The notes beneath the pieces were generated by a model. It did no database searches. It was not told the DNA's origin and worked only from the letters and a program-made list of their open reading frames with translations. This document shows positions 1 to 7,904 of a stretch of DNA of 16,254 nucleotides, one piece after another. Position 1 is the stretch's first letter. Every line of letters begins with the position of its first letter. Both the position numbers and the translations under genes were made by a program. Source of the DNA: JAZDLC01 sp043802345 (GTDB taxonomy: Bacteria > Planctomycetota > B15-G4 > JADJEK01); contig JAZDLC010000091.1 in the NCBI GenBank assembly GCA_043802345.1, positions 1 through 16,254 on the forward strand, written 5' to 3'.

Positions 1-568
1 ACCACCGACTGCAGATCCACCGGGCTGTCGACCATGAGGCCGATGAAACCAACCCGAGCGTGCGCGTGCCACCAGAAAACTCAAAAACCATCAGGCCAAC
101 AACTTCTGGTGAACTTGACAGCGCCCTGGGTGCTCGACACCGTGCTTCTGGCCCGCCGCAAGTACTCTTTTCCCAACAATCGACTCGGGACCCTGGTGCG
201 GCATCTGTGCGTCACCAACCCGGATCCGCACCGTGCCATGGGCGACGTCTTCGCCACGGCGCTTCGCCATCGACCTGCGTCCTGCCAGATCCGGGCGTGT
301 CACCGACTGGCTCCGAGCGCAAGGGGGACCAGTCCGGCAACCGGTGTTCAGCGAAAACCCCCTCCCCGAGGATCACCCTGTGCGCATCGCGCTGGCTCGA
401 TCCTCCTGGGTACGCATCCGCTACCGGGCTGCCGGTGGGAACATCACGGAACGACTCGTCAAGCCACAACAGATCAGCGGAACCTGTCTCGTCGCCTGGT
501 GTGACCTGCGCGACGACCGCCGCACCTTCCGGCTCGACCGGATCGAAAAGGCTGAACTCGTGGACTGA
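1..568 (+). pseudogene. decayed DnaQ-type exonuclease / WYL-domain gene, 5' end outside the window
   Basis: Two halves of what looks like one gene lie in different frames. Frame 1 is open from the window edge and at about 118-255 encodes a DEDDh exonuclease end: a VLDTVLLARR segment, an NRLGTL segment and HRAMGD (229-246), which fits the HX4D ExoIII motif. Frame 2 then continues with a WLRAQGG segment and, from about 383 to the TGA at 566-568, a typical WYL domain: IRYR, a glycine, TERLVKP, AWCDLRDDRRTFRLDRI. WYL domains bind ligands or nucleic acid and often regulate defence genes. The switch from frame 1 to frame 2 falls roughly between 246 and 300. The conserved N-terminal DxE motif is not in the window and frames 2 and 3 give no better start. 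A frameshifted remnant is the simplest reading; a sequencing error or two separate genes are possible. Domain calls rest on motif recognition only. Confidence 0.6.
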
Positions 569-596
569 ACCAACCATCGAGCCGGTTGCTGTCTCC

Positions 597-628
597 CTGG
601 CGGCCAGGAGCGTCCTGGGAAACGCCAG
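597..628. terminator. nested hairpin between converging genes, possible bidirectional terminator
   Basis: An outer stem CTGGCG (597-602) pairs with CGCCAG (623-628), and an inner stem CCAGGA (604-609) pairs with TCCTGG (613-618) around a GCG loop. One base and four bases separate the two stems on either side. All twelve pairs are Watson-Crick. It lies between the WYL remnant ending at 568 and the antitoxin ending at 707 on the opposite strand, where a shared transcript end is expected. No T-run follows on either strand, so it is not a classic intrinsic terminator. The rest of 569-706 holds nothing I recognise. Confidence 0.4.
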
Positions 629-706
629 TCTCCGCGGTTGAGGAACGGCGGCCCGGCTGACGCGTTGCTCCCGGTGAGTTGGACTGCTGCCCGAGCGCCT
701 CAGCGC

Positions 707-990
707 TCAGTCCTTATCCCCGCAATCACGGTCGAGCTCCTCATCCCATTCACGGAAGAAGGTCTCGTCGTCCACGACGTCGCCGCGATCGAGCAGGTCG
801 GCGCCTTCCCGAATGAGCGCCCGGGCGCGGTCCAGCTCGGCCTCGCGCATCGTCTGGCGGTCTTCGAGCAGGTGGAGACCCTCCCTCACGACCTCGCTCA
901 TGATTGGTAGAGGCCGGACGCGACGCAGGAGGCGAGAAACTCCGCTTGCTGCGGCGTGAAGGACACGCTGATGTTCACGCGCCTGGCCAT
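707..990 (-). pseudogene. ParD-like ribbon-helix-helix antitoxin, split by a -1 frameshift
   Basis: ParD antitoxins bind their own promoter through a ribbon-helix-helix fold and neutralise a ParE toxin. Here the ATG at 990 has a perfect AGGAGG (complement of 997-1002) six bases upstream. The first 30 residues (MARRVNISVSFTPQ, then a helix ending ASGLYQS) supply the beta strand and first helix, and a TGA at 898-900 stops them. The next frame starts at an ATG at 901 that overlaps this stop by four bases. It gives SEVVREGLHLLE and an acidic tail ending EELDRDCGDKD at the TGA at 707-709. Joined, the pieces make a normal ParD of about 94 residues, so one missing base after the LYQ codons explains the break. 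No ParE toxin gene follows before 568. It could be a real inactivation, a sequencing error or two coupled ORFs. Confidence 0.7.
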
Positions 991-1048
991 GGGCAACCTC
1001 CTGTTCGACGGTGACTCTCCGACGATGTAGCTCAGGGCCCTCAGGAAG

Positions 1049-1106
1049 TGCCATCGGCAGGGAGGGGCCGGCTCTCGATTCCACCCGGTTGCCTCGGCCG
1101 GTGGCA
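1049..1106 (-). terminator. inverted repeats just past the end of the cmr operon
   Basis: TGCCATCGGC (1049-1058) and GCCGGTGGCA (1097-1106) form a stem with nine of ten bases paired. An alternative local hairpin forms at 1082-1104 between the CCACCGG-like and CCGGTGG-like arms. The structure starts about ten bases after the cmr6 stop codon on the minus strand. It lacks a U-run, so it may be a weak or Rho-assisted terminator or a 3' stabilising structure, or chance in GC-rich DNA. Confidence 0.25.
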
Positions 1107-1114
1107 TGTCACGG

Positions 1115-2479
1115 TCACTCCCGCGTTCGGAGCGCCTCGGCGAGACGCGTCATCAGGGCGCTGTCCCTTGGCTTGAGCCTGCGAACCTTCTTGAAGAAGC
1201 GCTGCTTGGCGAGCTTCTGGAGCTGTTCCAGCGCGGCCCGGGGGGTGGTCTCGTCACCAAGAAGCGCCTCCGCGACCTGGTGAAGACGGTTCTTGTCGTC
1301 GCCGATCTCCTCGATCTGCCGGGTGATCTGTTCCGGCAGGTCGTGGCCCGCGATGCTGTCGGCCCCTGGTGCCGTCTCCCCGGGAAGGGCCAGGGCGCGC
1401 AGGTACTCCCTGAGGCGGCTGCGGCCGAGCCCGCTGCGTGGATCGGCCTCGCCGGTTTCATCCCATTTGCGGTAATAGGCGGTGCTGCGAACGGCGCGGA
1501 TGAAGTTCAGCTTCTGCTGCTCGTCCGTCAGCCCCCCTTTCAACAGGTCAGCGTTGATTCGATTGAGCAGCTCCTGCTCGGTGCACCGGCCCACCCGGAT
1601 CTGCTCCTGTCTCTCCGGGGAGTAGGTGTGCATCTCGGCCTCCTCCCGGGCCCTCTGGCGGCAGGTCCGGCGTGCCTCCGCCTGTGCCTCGAGGCGGCGG
1701 AGGTGCGCCGCGTCCTCCCGAAAGCGTCCATAGCCAACCGCCGTCTTCGCTCCCGCGCCGAAGATCGCCAGGGCGTCCGCCAGGGTGTTCACGAGCTTCT
1801 CGAGCATTGCGTCGTCGGCGCCGCGGCCGGGCAGCAGCGCAAAGAGAAAGGTGGCGCCCGGCTTCATGGTCAGGAAGGGGATCGGATTCGGGCTCTGCCA
1901 GTCGGCAGGCCAGGCGTGGCCCTGGAGGTACTCGGTATGGTGCGGGGTGATCACATCCTGCTGCAGCGCCGGTGCTCCGGTCGGGAGCGCATCGAGGATC
2001 TGAACCCTTCCGGCGTGGCCGTGGTCACCTCCCTTTCCCAGCCAGTCGGCCATGTCGGCAAGCTCGGGGTTCTGCTCGAGCCAGGCGCGCAGAAGGCCCT
2101 TGATCGACGAGCCAGGCAGATACGGTACGCCCAGGGTGGGATGCCAGGTGAAGCCGTTTTCCACCGGGTGGGCGCGACCCAGGCCGGTCACGAAGGGCCC
2201 CGTCGCCGTGGCGGCCAGCAGTCGTCCGCCCTTGGCCTGCGTCAGATCGATCATGCGAACGATCGCTTCGTCGAGCGCCTCCTGCGGCACCTTGTACCTC
2301 TCGAGAGTGGCCTTGATCCACGCGGCCTTGTTCGTTCCCAGCTCGAGAGTGGGGGCGTGTGGGTCGCCTTCCTTTTGCCAGAGGTTGCAGTATTTGTCGT
2401 ACCAGAGGCCCGTGTGACCGCCCGGCGGGAGCCGGTCGGGCCTGCTGGCCGATTTGAACAGGGGCTGGAAGGCCGTCAT
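1115..2479 (-). CDS. cmr6: type III-B CRISPR RAMP protein Cmr6 with long C-terminal extension
   Basis: Cmr6 is the backbone subunit that caps the Cmr4/Cmr5 filament of the type III-B effector near the 3' end of the crRNA. The start at 2479 overlaps the cmr5 stop in ATGA; the open frame runs further upstream but only as antisense or shadow sequence. Family marks in the 454-aa product are GLWYDK (24-29), the RAMP core from TGLG through PYLPGSSIKGLLR (98-131), DVITPHHTEYLQG (175-187) and the glycine-rich GAGAKTAVGYGRF loop (241-253). The RAMP fold appears to end near residue 255. About 200 further charged, probably helical residues follow, with an Arg/Glu-rich stretch at 255-285 and a Lys/Arg-rich stretch near 425-437. 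This makes it longer than the Cmr6 proteins I know (roughly 260-350 aa). It is the last gene of the operon. Confidence 0.93.
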   Translation of the reverse strand: MTAFQPLFKSASRPDRLPPGGHTGLWYDKYCNLWQKEGDPHAPTLELGTNKAAWIKATLERYKVPQEALDEAIVRMIDLTQAKGGRLLAATATGPFVTGLGRAHPVENGFTWHPTLGVPYLPGSSIKGLLRAWLEQNPELADMADWLGKGGDHGHAGRVQILDALPTGAPALQQDVITPHHTEYLQGHAWPADWQSPNPIPFLTMKPGATFLFALLPGRGADDAMLEKLVNTLADALAIFGAGAKTAVGYGRFREDAAHLRRLEAQAEARRTCRQRAREEAEMHTYSPERQEQIRVGRCTEQELLNRINADLLKGGLTDEQQKLNFIRAVRSTAYYRKWDETGEADPRSGLGRSRLREYLRALALPGETAPGADSIAGHDLPEQITRQIEEIGDDKNRLHQVAEALLGDETTPRAALEQLQKLAKQRFFKKVRRLKPRDSALMTRLAEALRTRE

Positions 2480-2901
2480 CCCTCGGCTCCCTGCGGGGTC
2501 TTCTCGGCCAGGAAGGCCCGGCAGAACTTCTTGTGCCATTCCAGCCAGGCCAGGGCCTCGGCCTGGGCGCGCAGATACCGGCGCTGATCTTCCCTGGTGA
2601 CCGCCTCGATCAGGGACGCTTGACCCGGGTAGACGCACTCCTTGTGGCAGAGCCAGTCCTGGAGGTGCTGATAGAGGTGGTGATACGCCTGCGCCTCGGG
2701 CTTCCTGCGCTCCACGTCCTTTCGGTTGGCCCGGGAGAGGAGCATGGCGAGCGCTTGGCCCAAGCCGTTCATCAGGATGGTGGCGGGCAGGGCGTCGACG
2801 TAGCTGCGGTAGCGCCCCGCAAAATCTGGTTCCTGTTCGATGCGGCGGGCCGAGGCGAGGGCATGCTGCGCCCGGCGCTGCTCGAAGGTCGTGCTGCTCA
2901 T
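2476..2901 (-). CDS. cmr5: type III-B CRISPR small subunit Cmr5
   Basis: Cmr5 is the small all-helical subunit whose copies form the minor filament of the Cmr complex and help hold the target RNA. The 141-aa product is almost entirely predicted helix. It carries the family's two recognisable segments: LPATILMNGLGQALAML at about residues 38-54, and a YLRAQAEALAWLEWHKKFCRAFLAE-like C-terminal helix at about 108-132. There is no catalytic residue, as expected. ATGA overlaps at both ends (with cmr4 at 2898-2901 and with cmr6 at 2476-2479) imply translational coupling within one transcript. Confidence 0.93.
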   Translation of the reverse strand: MSSTTFEQRRAQHALASARRIEQEPDFAGRYRSYVDALPATILMNGLGQALAMLLSRANRKDVERRKPEAQAYHHLYQHLQDWLCHKECVYPGQASLIEAVTREDQRRYLRAQAEALAWLEWHKKFCRAFLAEKTPQGAEG

Positions 2902-3746
2902 GACGCCCCCCCTTGCGACGGGACCACGCGCACCGCGAACCAGCCCTGGCCGACGGTCTCGTTCCCTCCCGCCTGCAGGTACGGGTCCTCCCGGAACAGG
3001 GTTTCGAGCTGGTCCAGAACACCGTCCTGGCGCTCGGCGAGGAGCGCGCAGAAGAGCGTGTCGGGTGGCAGGTGCTCCTCGTACCAGAGGTTCTTCGATG
3101 TCTTGGTGTCCTTCTCGAGGACGTTGCGGGCCTGGATCGGCAGCCCATACCGGGCGAACCAGGCGAAGTCCGAGTCGGAGAGGACCGTCGTCTGGGCCGC
3201 GAGGCGCGCCTGCGTTTCCGGGTGGAGGACCAGGGCGGCCAGCGCAGCGATCACTCCCTGCGGCAGGTCGCCCGCGGGCTGGAACTGTCTCTCCTCGAGG
3301 AAGAGGTCATCCTTGTCCGCACCCAGGAAACGGCCCTCGCCAGGATCCTGCACCGCTTCGACCGGCGGAATGCCGGCGCGCCGTCCGTCCCGGGCGAGCC
3401 GCTCGAGCAGATGCGGACAGGTCAGCCAGCGGTAGTTCCCGGTCAGGCAACGCACCGGCAGCAATAGCAGCCGGGCATCGGAGATCAGCAACGCTCCGGC
3501 CGAGTCCTGGCGTCCGAACAGGCGGTCGAGCGTCTGCTCCTCGGGGCCCGGTTGGTCGCTTCCCGAGGAGTCGGGATGCCGCCGCCGGTAGAGGTCGCGC
3601 AGCGCCCCTTTCAGGCTCGATCCGACCAGCACCGGATAGTCGGTGGCCGCCTCGCGGGCCACCGGCAGATCGATGACGCCGGTGCTGCGACCCGCTCCGG
3701 GGTGGATCGGTGTCTCGGCCAGGAGTCCGACAATGCGGGTCTTCAT
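2898..3746 (-). CDS. cmr4: type III-B CRISPR RAMP RNase Cmr4
   Basis: Cmr4 (Cas7 family) polymerises along the crRNA and cuts the bound target RNA at six-nucleotide intervals. The 282-aa product has HPGAG (15-19), then GVIDLP with Asp26 (codon 3669-3671), and GSSLKGALR (42-50), the RAMP crRNA-binding motif. A GNETVGQG loop sits near 261-268. Asp26 falls at the position of the catalytic aspartate described for Pyrococcus Cmr4, so target slicing should be intact. Length is typical for the family. The ATG at 3746 overlaps the cmr3 stop by four bases and the gene ends in an ATGA overlap with cmr5, so the start is well fixed. Confidence 0.95.
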   Translation of the reverse strand: MKTRIVGLLAETPIHPGAGRSTGVIDLPVAREAATDYPVLVGSSLKGALRDLYRRRHPDSSGSDQPGPEEQTLDRLFGRQDSAGALLISDARLLLLPVRCLTGNYRWLTCPHLLERLARDGRRAGIPPVEAVQDPGEGRFLGADKDDLFLEERQFQPAGDLPQGVIAALAALVLHPETQARLAAQTTVLSDSDFAWFARYGLPIQARNVLEKDTKTSKNLWYEEHLPPDTLFCALLAERQDGVLDQLETLFREDPYLQAGGNETVGQGWFAVRVVPSQGGAS

Positions 3747-4879
3747 GCTTGCTCCTTCATCTCGTCGTTCCAGAGGCCCAGGAAGGCCTGCCCAAATCCA
3801 TGCCCGGTGTACAGTCCGATCGAAACACGGGGGCTTTCACCAGAAATCCCCTCCTTCAGTCGTGCCAGCGCCGGCTCGCTTGCCTCACAGAAGAGCACGC
3901 TGCCGGCCGGCACGCATGCTTGCGGTGGAACGGGACGTCTCTTCAGCGAGTCGTAACCACCGATCTTCTCAGCCGGGCCGAGGCACCCGGAGATGATCCG
4001 CACACCCTCACACCCCGCCAGATCGTCGCCCGGCCAGGGGGGGAGCGGCAGCAGGGTAGGCGTGACCAGCACCAGGGCCACGAGCGGCCCGAGCCCGCCG
4101 GGCGGCGGATCGGGTTGCTGCATCGGTGTGGGCTCGAGGATCGCCTGCCGGCCCTCTCCGCCAAAGGGGAACGGTTGACCCGCCGCCGGCGTCCACTCCT
4201 CCGGCACGCCGCTCCAGCCGGTGAGCAGCGCCACGTTTCGCGCCAGCCGGACATGCATTGGGCTGTAGAGGGCCGAGCCCTCCTGACTGCAGGTGGTGCG
4301 GCGTTCCTGATCGCGGACGATGCCGACCCGTGGTTCGAGTTCGAAGAGATCTCCCTGGGAGACGAAGTCGCCTGGCGCCGGAAGCCGGCCGGCGAGCACC
4401 TGGGTGAGGCCATGGGCGCTGATCCAGAATCCGGCGGGGCCGCGCAACTCCGGCGTGGCATCCGGCGCCACCGGCAGCCGGGCGATGCCGAGATCTGACT
4501 GACAGGTGGGGCCGGGCAAAAGGTGTGCCCTGGGCTCGAAACGCTCGAGGCCGGCTTCGTCCTGGCTGGCGAGACCCAGGAGCGAGAGGGGAGGGGGATA
4601 GAAGGTCTCGCCGTTGCGTGCGAGGGCGCCGCCCAGGAAGCGCGCCTCGCCGGTCTCTTCCACCGTGCGGCCGAGCACCTTCGCGATCTCCTCGGGCCAG
4701 CGGGTGCGGCCGTCCCAACCCGCCTGACGCGCGAGCAGCGAGCGGAGCGCACCGCTCACCGTGAACGGGTGGGGGGGAAACAGGCTGACCACATCGGTCT
4801 GCCAGGGTTCGTGTTGATTGTACGGGCGGGCGTCCCGGAAGAACCAGGTGTCGACGGGGTGAAGGGCGACGGACATCAT
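3743..4879 (-). CDS. cmr3: type III-B CRISPR RAMP protein Cmr3
   Basis: Cmr3 (Cas5-like) pairs with Cas10 at the foot of the complex and grips the 5' tag of the crRNA. The 378-aa product begins MMSVALHPVDTWFFRDARP, the usual Cmr3 opening. FPPHPFTVSGALRSLLA follows at about 34-50, an EKIGGYDSLKRRP segment comes before an AGSVLF strand, and the glycine-rich GLYTGHGFGQAFLG loop is near 355-368. Two adjacent in-frame ATGs exist (4879 and 4876). I use 4879 because it makes the ATGA overlap with the cas10 stop that the rest of the operon shows. The open frame extends about 280 bases further upstream inside cas10, but that part shows no family similarity. Confidence 0.93.
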   Translation of the reverse strand: MMSVALHPVDTWFFRDARPYNQHEPWQTDVVSLFPPHPFTVSGALRSLLARQAGWDGRTRWPEEIAKVLGRTVEETGEARFLGGALARNGETFYPPPLSLLGLASQDEAGLERFEPRAHLLPGPTCQSDLGIARLPVAPDATPELRGPAGFWISAHGLTQVLAGRLPAPGDFVSQGDLFELEPRVGIVRDQERRTTCSQEGSALYSPMHVRLARNVALLTGWSGVPEEWTPAAGQPFPFGGEGRQAILEPTPMQQPDPPPGGLGPLVALVLVTPTLLPLPPWPGDDLAGCEGVRIISGCLGPAEKIGGYDSLKRRPVPPQACVPAGSVLFCEASEPALARLKEGISGESPRVSIGLYTGHGFGQAFLGLWNDEMKEQA

Positions 4880-6783
4880 CGGTCTTCCTCCGGGCCGAGC
4901 GCCAGGAAGCGGGCGAGGAAGGTTCCATCGAGAGCGACCTGGCGGGGGAACGTGTGAATCACGCCCTGCTCGTCGCGCCGCACACGAGAGGAGAGCGACA
5001 GGATCTGCCGCATCTCGACCTTCAGCCCTTCCACCACCTGCTGATCGACCGGGCCGGCCGTGATTTCGTGGGCGCGGACGCACTCCGACAGCACGAACGC
5101 CTCCAGATCGATCTCCTCCGGAATCGAGGCGCTCCGGCCGGGACGCCAGCGCGGCCACTGGCCGAGCAGGCCGAGCGTCTCCCGCAGCCGGTAGAGGAAC
5201 GACGTGGAGACTCCCCGCGGACCCTTGCGGGCGAAGCCCTGGCTCAGATCCAGAAGATCCTGCACCCGGTCGTGATCCGCCTCCGGCGTCTCCCAGCAGC
5301 TGGTCCAGAGGAGATGCCGGGCGCTGCCCTTCAACACCGAGACGGCCAGGGAGTCCCTGCCGTTCCGGTCTTTCGCTTCCCGGTCGAGGTTGGTCCGTGC
5401 TTCCTCGAGGACCGTCCGAAACGGAGCCCGGAAATGGGCGAAGACCAGGCCGGCCGAGATACTGGCCGGACCGGTGCTGCCGTCGACCTGGTCGAAGCAG
5501 GAGCGATACGCTTGCCGGAGAGCACGGGCGCAGGGGAGCGCGTCGGGGAGTGGCAGCAGCGCCATCAGGTCGTCGCCACCGGCATAGACGCAGGCGCCGT
5601 CGTGGTCGCGCACGATTCCCGGGACCTGCCTGGAGAAGCGGGACAGGATCCGTCCCAGTTCGGCGGGCTTGAGTCGACCCTCCGCGAGGGTCCGGCCGAG
5701 CGAGTCGCCGTCCATGAGGAGCAGGGCGAAGTACGGCCGGGCCGGGCCGCTCACACGCCCGAGCGCTTCCAGCAGGTTCCTCAGTCGGCGACGTTCCGGC
5801 TCGCCCGCCGTCTCATCCAGCAGGGTGCGACCGGGGTCGTCGAGTGTGCCGGCAAAGTAGAAGTTTCCGTCGAGCCGGGTCCAGTCACCTGCCTCGATCT
5901 GCTGCAGGCCGGGAAGCTGCGCACCGCAATCGTGCAGCGATTCCTTCCGTGCCAGGCGCGTGGCCTCGGCGGCAAACTGGCTCGCGGCCGCGGGATCTGC
6001 GTGCCCGACGTCGCGGATGAATGGGATGGCCGCCAGATAGGCGGTGGATGGCCAGCGGGCCGCGCGCGTCGGCAGACCGTTGGTGCCGGCACAGACCGTG
6101 GGGAAGAGCCGTTTCACCAGGGCCACTGCGCAGAGTCGCTCGTCGGGCCGCAGGTCAAGGACAGGGAGTCGCCGCCGCACCTCCGCCCAGAACTTCTCCT
6201 GCTGTGGCCGTTCAAGACGGCGCTCGTAGCCGGAGAGTTCCTGGAGATCCCCGAACAGGGTGCACTTGTCTCCCGGCTCGGGCGGTGTCTCCCGGAATCG
6301 CCAGCGCTTGCGACGCTCGAGCAGCTCGTGCGATTCTCCCACGCTCCAGCGGATGTCGAAGAAGTTGGCGATCTGCCGCTCCCAGATCTCTTCGGTGCCT
6401 CGCCCTTCCTCGAGCACGGGGCGCACAGCGCGGTCGAAGACCTGGTCGGCGATCTGCTCGAAGCAGAAGACCAGGTTGGTGGCCACTTCCTCCAGCAGGG
6501 CGGTTGCTTTCTCATCACTTCCCTTGAAGCTCGCCTCGAAGTGGTTCGGGAGCGAGCCGATGAGCGGCGCGTCGTCATCCCGGGTGCCGCCCGCCAGGTA
6601 GTGGAGCAGCGGGTCATTCTCCACGTCTGGCATCTCGATCGTGGCCCCGCCCTCCTGGACGGTCATCAGGGCGTTCGCGATGAGATAGGAGAGAAGGTAG
6701 GAGGAACTCCAGAGATCCCGGGTACGGCGGGAGCGGGCCACGAAGGATTGGACCGGACCGAGCGAGAAAGAGAGCCGGGTCAT
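4876..6783 (-). CDS. cas10: Cas10/Cmr2, type III-B large subunit, HD-less with intact GGDD cyclase
   Basis: Cas10 is the large subunit that converts ATP to cyclic oligoadenylate when target RNA binds. The 635-aa product starts directly with the Cmr2 palm-proximal motif FSLGPVQSFVARSRRTRDLW (5-24), so there is no N-terminal HD nuclease; HD-bearing Cmr2 proteins are usually 800 aa or more. MDGDSLG (357-363) and AGGDD (401-405, GGDD codons 5569-5580) mark the two metal sites of the cyclase palm. The usual CxxC...CxxC zinc-ribbon cysteines read CTLF (174-177) and CAVA (218-221), so one cysteine of each pair is gone while the flanking family sequence (GDKC, LVKRLFP) remains. ATGA overlaps join it to cmr1 and cmr3. 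Prediction: it signals through cOA but does not cut DNA. Confidence 0.95.
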   Translation of the reverse strand: MTRLSFSLGPVQSFVARSRRTRDLWSSSYLLSYLIANALMTVQEGGATIEMPDVENDPLLHYLAGGTRDDDAPLIGSLPNHFEASFKGSDEKATALLEEVATNLVFCFEQIADQVFDRAVRPVLEEGRGTEEIWERQIANFFDIRWSVGESHELLERRKRWRFRETPPEPGDKCTLFGDLQELSGYERRLERPQQEKFWAEVRRRLPVLDLRPDERLCAVALVKRLFPTVCAGTNGLPTRAARWPSTAYLAAIPFIRDVGHADPAAASQFAAEATRLARKESLHDCGAQLPGLQQIEAGDWTRLDGNFYFAGTLDDPGRTLLDETAGEPERRRLRNLLEALGRVSGPARPYFALLLMDGDSLGRTLAEGRLKPAELGRILSRFSRQVPGIVRDHDGACVYAGGDDLMALLPLPDALPCARALRQAYRSCFDQVDGSTGPASISAGLVFAHFRAPFRTVLEEARTNLDREAKDRNGRDSLAVSVLKGSARHLLWTSCWETPEADHDRVQDLLDLSQGFARKGPRGVSTSFLYRLRETLGLLGQWPRWRPGRSASIPEEIDLEAFVLSECVRAHEITAGPVDQQVVEGLKVEMRQILSLSSRVRRDEQGVIHTFPRQVALDGTFLARFLALGPEEDR

Positions 6784-7904
6784 GGCCGCACCTCGATGTT
6801 GTTCGGGAACTTGGCGCGCGCGAATTCGAGGAACTGCGTTACGGGGCGATAGAGTTCCTCGTTCTCGGGCACGGCGACGGTTCGCTTCAACCGCCCTCCC
6901 TTCAGCAGAATCCCCTCGCCTTCTTTCAAGAAGCGGGCTGGCAGGAAGGTCAGCACAGCGCAGGAGCCGGCTGGCCCGAGGCCCTGCACATGGAAGAGGA
7001 GGGGGCTGGCCCGGCGGTTCTCCTGCGCAGGCTGGACCTGGATGTTCTTGGTCTCTGCCTTTCGCAGGTAGTAGTTGTGCGGCAACCCGAACACCGCCCG
7101 CCGGGGCGGCCGCTCCACTTCGCCACCGCCCGCGAACCGGTACATGAGGTCGTGGTCTTCCCGGCCGATGGATGGACCTGTCGGTTCCTCGCGTTCGTGG
7201 CTGCGGAAGCTCTGGAAGAGCAGTCCGAGCTGCTCCAGCAACGACGCGGCGTCACCCTTGGAGGACAGCAGGACGATCCGGGTTTCTTTCGAGAAGGCGC
7301 TGTACTCGGGAAGTGCATCCCGGGCGTCATCCGGCAGGAGCGCACGGATCTCTTGCGCCAGCTCCTCGAGGGTGGCGGGGGGGTGCCACGGTTCCTGTCC
7401 AGGCACGGCGAGCGAGACGAGCGAGAGCGATCCCAGGCCGCGGCGCGAACGGGAGCCGACGGCGCCGAGAAGGCACAACGCCTTCAGGGCCTGGATGACC
7501 TCCGCCTCCTGGGCGGCACTCGCCTGCACGCGGAGCGTGAGCTGCAGGTCGTACAGGCCGCCCGCGCGGACATGGTCCCGTTCCCCGAGCCCCTGCCCGA
7601 GCATGTACCGCGTTCCCGGCAGGTCCCCGAAGGCGCTCTGGTCACCGGGGCGCCCTGAGCCGGCGTCGGCCACGGAAAGCAGCAGTTTCGACTGGCCGGT
7701 CCGCGGGCTTGAACCTCCGAAGAGAGCCTGCTCCTGCGCCCTCATCGCTTCGTGGCTGTCGAAAGAGCGCAGCGCCCGCCACCAGAAGCAGAGGGCACCC
7801 TTGAGGCTCGGGGCTCGCAGGGTCGGCTCGGTTCCCCGCGCTCCCTCACAGAACAGCGGTGTCTCCACCCGCAGGTTGGCTTCAATCGTTCGGATGCTCA
7901 CCAT
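6780..7904 (-). CDS. cmr1: type III-B CRISPR RAMP protein Cmr1
   Basis: Cmr1 sits at the head of the Cmr complex by the crRNA 3' end and helps capture target RNA. The 374-aa product has the Cmr1 signature TPLFCEGARGTEPTLR (15-30), then SLKGALCFWWRALR (33-46) and an FGG (62-64). The glycine-rich GAVGSRSRRGLGSL loop is at 147-160. A second, weaker RAMP-like half follows. The ATG at 7904 is preceded by AGGGAG four bases upstream, and it lies 23 bases inside the end of the CARF/HEPN gene. The stop overlaps the cas10 start in ATGA. Length and order (before cas10) match common cmr operons. Confidence 0.93.
   Translation of the reverse strand: MVSIRTIEANLRVETPLFCEGARGTEPTLRAPSLKGALCFWWRALRSFDSHEAMRAQEQALFGGSSPRTGQSKLLLSVADAGSGRPGDQSAFGDLPGTRYMLGQGLGERDHVRAGGLYDLQLTLRVQASAAQEAEVIQALKALCLLGAVGSRSRRGLGSLSLVSLAVPGQEPWHPPATLEELAQEIRALLPDDARDALPEYSAFSKETRIVLLSSKGDAASLLEQLGLLFQSFRSHEREEPTGPSIGREDHDLMYRFAGGGEVERPPRRAVFGLPHNYYLRKAETKNIQVQPAQENRRASPLLFHVQGLGPAGSCAVLTFLPARFLKEGEGILLKGGRLKRTVAVPENEELYRPVTQFLEFARAKFPNNIEVRP

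Noticed and set aside
568..707. ParE toxin partner for the ParD-like antitoxin
   Set aside because: The 138 bases after the antitoxin stop hold no open frame of toxin length on the minus strand, and the next sequence is the WYL remnant on the other strand.
1106..2587. Long plus-strand open frame (493 codons) opposite cmr6
   Set aside because: It is the antisense of cmr6 and the end of cmr5, whose motifs are clear. Long antisense frames are expected in GC-rich codon usage, and its translation shows no family.
4880..5158. N-terminal extension of cmr3
   Set aside because: The frame is open but lies within the cas10 coding end; the Cmr3 family similarity starts exactly at the ATG overlapping the cas10 stop.
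4954..6852. Long plus-strand open frame (632 codons) opposite cas10
   Set aside because: Mirror of the cas10 codon pattern; the minus strand carries GGDD and other Cas10 motifs, the plus frame carries none.
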